Assembly: GCA_001557505.1 (NCBI GenBank)
Contig: LSAX01000013.1
Span: 1 to 64,000, forward strand
DNA from: Reticulascus tulasneorum
Lineage: Eukaryota; Ascomycota; Sordariomycetes; Glomerellales; Reticulascaceae
Direction of reading: 5' to 3'
Length of the DNA stretch: 64,000 nucleotides
In this document: piece after piece, positions 60,610-64,000 of the stretch
Position numbering within the stretch: position 1 is the first letter of the stretch
How the letters are laid out: the number at the start of each line of letters is the position of its first letter
Notes under the pieces: generated by a model
What the model was told of the DNA's origin: nothing
The model's input: the letters and a program-made list of their open reading frames with translations, nothing else
The model's database searches: none
Program-made: the position numbers and the translations under genes

Positions 60610-62777
60610 ATGAAACCGACAGTGTCATCCCTCATCAAAGCCGCGCTGCTGGGACTTGTCCCGCTCGCTCTTGCCCATGGTCACGATGAAGGCGCAAACA
60701 CAATGGACATGGACGCGGATATGCACGGGCCCAGCGTTGAGCAACCAAAGCCGGATCCCGACAGTTATGCGCCGACATACTTCGCCCATCGTGAACATGC
60801 CGGAGTGATGTACGCGCATATCGGGGTAATGGTCCTGTCATGGGTCTTCCTCTTGCCGACGGGTAGGTAGCTTAATGTCTTACTCGGCTTGCTGTAACTA
60901 GGCTAACATGACTGAATGCTAGCTGTCATGTTGTCGCTTGCCCGATCCCGTTACACCCTGGCTCTTCAGTTCGTGTTTCTCGCAGCGAATGCCGTTGGTG
61001 TTCTTCTCGGGGCTGTATATAACGCCGGCACTCCTGATCTATATCCGAACAATGCGCATCACAAGCTGGGATGGATCGTCACATGGGTCCTCGGTGCCCA
61101 GGTTCTGATTGGATTACTCGGCCGATTTGCTGGATCAATGACAGGTCCAGGCAGTCGGATTTCGAGTGGCGATGAGTACCAGTCTTTTATTCCTGTTTCG
61201 TCTGCCGCCGCGATGGCCGAGCATCGTCTCATGACCGGTGGTGGATTTTCCCGAACTTATCGGTTATCCAACGATAGCGGACAAGGCACGGAACCGAATA
61301 CCGAATCTCTCCGTAGCCATTCTGGCTCAGCTGCCGCCGAGGAGGTTGTACCACGTTCCCAGGACGCCGGGAAAGAGTACGGAGATGAGGAGGAGTACAT
61401 GGAGGAGGCCCTACCAATCTCCACTGCCGGTAGCGCCCGCCACTCGCTGCGGTCGAGGTTGTCTCAACTGCCTTCTGTGCGAGTTTGGCGAATACTCCCC
61501 TTCGTGTACAATGTCGTAGACAGGGTTATCTTGATACCCGGGTTCATCGCTCTTTGTACCGGCATCATCACTTATGGACGGTTCTTCGTAAGTGATACTG
61601 TTTCGGCGCATCCTTGATCTAGCGGCACTAACAGGGTTATCAGGAAGGGAACCAAATTTTCACTGGCCTTGCGCATTGGATAAAAGGCGGCATCTTCTTC
61701 TGGCTGGGAGTTCTTACACTTGGTCGATGGTCCGGAAGTTTCGGCGAGCTCGGATGGGTGAGTTTCGTCTAAATCCAGTGGAAATTCCGTAGCCGCAGGC
61801 TGCTGACATATTCATCGAATAGGCCTGGAACGTGAGACCCAAGCAGGCAGGCCAAAAATGGCGGCCATCTGCGGAGTTTGTCGAGAGTGCACTTATTTTC
61901 ACATACGGCTCGACCAATGTTTTCTTGGAACACTTGGGAAATTCGGGCAAGGAGTACAGTTCGCAGGACCTGGAACACATTTCTATAACGGTCTTGTTCA
62001 TTGGCGGTGGTTTGGTGTGTCCCCTCACCCCCTCATCCTCCAATCGCCCCCCTTTTGCCCTTCCAAGACCCCCTTTCTTCACGCTTGCATACTCTTCCTT
62101 ATATAACGCGACCTTACTAACGGAGTTATGCCACAGTGTGGAATGCTCATCGAATCGACCCGCGTTAGAGATCTCTTAAACACAACTGTCACTGAGGCTG
62201 CTCTGACATATCCGGAACATAACTACCGGGAGGATGAACGGGAGTCGCTCAGGCCACCAGCGCAATACGAGTTCTCGCTCAACCCCATTCCCGCTCTCGT
62301 GATCCTTCTCCTAGGATTCATGATGAGCTCACATACCCAGTCGTCGATGATCTCGAACATGGTGCATAAGCAATGGGGGAACTTACTCACGGGAGCGTCT
62401 TTCGCCCGGGGTCTCACATATGTACTGATGTATCTGAAGCCTCCTCGATCGGTCCTCCCGTCCCGACCGCCGACCGAGTTGCTGGCCTCGTTTGGACTGA
62501 TTTCAGGAGGTATAATATTCATGGCGAGCGTAAGTTTACCTTCTGCTGAAGACCATGATGCTTTCTAGCTGTACCGGAGCTGACTTTCGTGGATGCTTAG
62601 AGCGGAGACACAATCGATGGCATGATTCATTACGATCTCGACGCCATGTTCATGTATACCGTGACGACGGGATTTGTTGGGATTTTAATGGCCTGGATTG
62701 TTGTGGCTCTGGCGATCAAAGGTTGGGCTGTGCGGAAGGAGGCGGGCCGACCTGCCCGCTCGTACCGATTGGATTAG
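60610..62777 (+). CDS. YTP1: Ytp1-family multi-pass membrane protein, 597 aa, six exons
   Basis: Exons 60610-60862, 60923-61587, 61644-61757, 61823-62014, 62137-62529, 62601-62777; all junctions keep phase. A signal peptide (SLIKAALLGLVPLALAHGH) is followed by a His/Asp/Met-rich stretch that could bind metal. Then come a DUF2427-like helix pair (HAGVMYAHIGVMVLSWVFLLPT; ALQFVFLAANAVGVLLGAVYN), HHKLGWIVTWVLGAQVLIGLL, a hydrophilic Ser/Glu-rich loop (about residues 160-265), and the Ytp1 domain (IPGFIALCTGIITYGRFF, GGIFFWLGVLTLGRWSGSF, SALIFTYGSTNVFLEHLG, DLEHISITVLFIGGGLCGML, SSHTQSSMISNMVHKQWG). The family is named for partial likeness to mitochondrial electron transport proteins; its function is not known. 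The stretch before the second-last intron retains the conserved S-S-G-D join. Confidence 0.92.
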
Positions 62778-63873
62778 GATCCCAACACGGGACAATGATG
62801 GCGGCGAAGATCAGTTGTTGCTAACGGTGCTTGACTCTTCTGGCTGTGTAGTGATAGACCTACTTTGTCTTGGATTGTCCTGAGAGCTGGTGAAGGAGCG
62901 TTTTCTTCCATTTCCTTGCTGCATGTCCTAATGTTTCTTACTATCCTGAGATACCCTTAGCGATCAGACGAATGGCCGACCAGAGAGTCATAATCACAAT
63001 ACATAATTTCCGAAGCCAACTATCGAGATGACATAAAACCCTTTTTCCCTGTACTACGAAACGTTTCGTACATCACTTCACCATCGACGGTTCTCAGCTT
63101 TGCAAAGCAGGACAAGGCTAATGTCACCTAGGCAAGGCTCGAGGTCTGGGCTGTGAGTTTCGGCCATCTGTTGCCAAGCAGTCTGAGAAGCCCTGCCTTG
63201 ATGCTATACAGTTACGACGGGGTTAAAAAGGATTTGTACAAGCTGGATCAACTGTTCCCTGTAGAGCTTCACGCAGCGTGCGCGGTTCGCTCAGAGATGA
63301 CTGGGTATACGTTTTCTCATTGTATTTACTCCTATCTGTGACGCGATCCCTGCCCATGTTCCTGTTTGTCGCTGTGCCTGGTTCCTTGTCGGCATCGCGC
63401 AACAAGTCCTTCACTGCGATTGATCTCATCGACGGAGTTCCGATGCGCTAACCTGGCGGCGCACGAAAGCATTTGCGATACCAAGTCCGCTCACAGCTGG
63501 CGGATGGCGACCGGCAGTCAGATTCTGGACGTATCAATGGCTTTAGCATTCACTGGCTTGGCCTTGAGTGCGGATGCGACGTCTAGTGAGCACATGCAAC
63601 CTCCTTAGGCGTGAGCATAGTGCTCCAAACCCGGTAATGTTTGCGTCTCTCGAAGAGTTGAGCACGAGTAGATCAGCGTCCTTATTCGCTTGCTGATTGG
63701 TGAAGAATGTGAGGATCTGGGATTCCCGAGAAAGGGCTGCTGGATCGCGGCAATAGAGTAACATAAACGCGTGCTCTCTGCACAGTTTCCGGTCGACCGT
63801 TTAATATGACAGCCACATCTTCCGAATAACCCGAGACCGCGCAGGTGCGTCATCGCAAAGGACGTCCCACGCA
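62778..63873. other. Intergenic between YTP1 and the truncated right-edge gene
   Basis: About 1.1 kb between convergent genes. Frames up to 89 codons show no family motif. No repeat or RNA gene seen. An ACGAAACGTTTCGT palindrome lies at about 63056-63069. Confidence 0.4.
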
Positions 63874-64000
63874 CTACCTTGCCTTCTCCTGCTGGCGTTT
63901 GGAAGCGTCTTCCTCGGCATTTACGACTCTTGCCTGGTCCGCAGGCGAGAAGAGCTTCGTACCCTGCTCAAGTGCGTGGACGAGGAACGGAACGGAGTCG
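63874..64000 (-). CDS. 3' end of an unidentified gene, cut by the window edge
   Basis: On the minus strand a frame is open from the window edge to a TAG at 63876-63874, giving 42 codons. The peptide begins DSVPFLVHALEQGTKLFSP and ends in a charged Glu/Lys/Gln/Arg-rich helix (EEDASKRQQEKAR). Its helical, charged tail looks like a real C-terminus, but I do not recognise the family. The sequence at the stop (AAGGCAAG followed by GTAGTG) could also be a splice donor, in which case the gene would continue to lower coordinates. Confidence 0.45.
   Translation of the reverse strand, partial: DSVPFLVHALEQGTKLFSPADQARVVNAEEDASKRQQEKAR

Overview
This window comes from a filamentous ascomycete (Pezizomycotina), most likely a sordariomycete. 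Three things point there. The protein set is fungal (beta-1,3-glucan synthase, DASH subunit Dam1, GPI transamidase Gaa1, a Ytp1-family membrane protein). The genes carry many short introns of about 48-138 nt with GTANGT-type donors and CTNAC-type branch sites. The left edge is an AT-saturated, CpA-poor block typical of repeat-induced point mutation (RIP). Genus-level placement is not possible by eye.

Layout. 1-7.2 kb is a decayed AT-rich block with no intact gene. At its edge (7.9-8.5 kb) lies a broken short-chain dehydrogenase relic. From 8.8 kb onward the window is ordinary gene space with about 19 housekeeping genes: FAD synthetase FAD1 (+), a secreted GH17 glucanase (-), serine palmitoyltransferase LCB1 (-), glucan synthase FKS1 (-), a GCNA-like SprT metalloprotease (+), MOG1 (-), HIT protein HNT1 (+), a CRAL-TRIO/Sec14-like lipid transfer protein (-), DAM1 (+), BUD20 (-), mitochondrial aconitase (+), rhomboid RBD2 (+), GAA1 (+), RPN9 (-), the 40 kDa complex I subunit (+), EFM5 (+), SAGA deubiquitinase UBP8 (+/- convergent pair with EFM5, UBP8 on -), a LACTB2-like metallo-beta-lactamase (+), YTP1 (+), and the 3' end of an unidentified gene on the minus strand at the right edge. 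Exon structures were rebuilt by hand from splice sites, reading-frame phase and remembered family conservation, and all predicted products close in frame.

There is no metabolic cluster. Themes do recur: wall building (GH17 and FKS1), sphingolipid and lipid handling (LCB1, CRAL-TRIO), membrane protein processing (RBD2, GAA1), mitochondrial energy metabolism (aconitase, complex I, FAD supply), and chromosome or chromatin work (GCNA-like, DAM1, UBP8). Many neighbours are convergent with 170-255 bp between stop codons. RPN9 and the complex I gene share a 434 bp divergent promoter. Two long gene-empty stretches (23.7-27.8 kb and 56.3-60.6 kb) flank FKS1 and precede YTP1.

I found no convincing undescribed system. 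The most interesting points are micro-exons of 14-15 nt in three genes (one encodes most of the HIT catalytic triad), a tyrosine at the echinocandin hot-spot-1 phenylalanine position of FKS1, a possible dual-start mitochondrial/cytosolic lipid transfer protein, and an in-frame, stop-free intron in LCB1.
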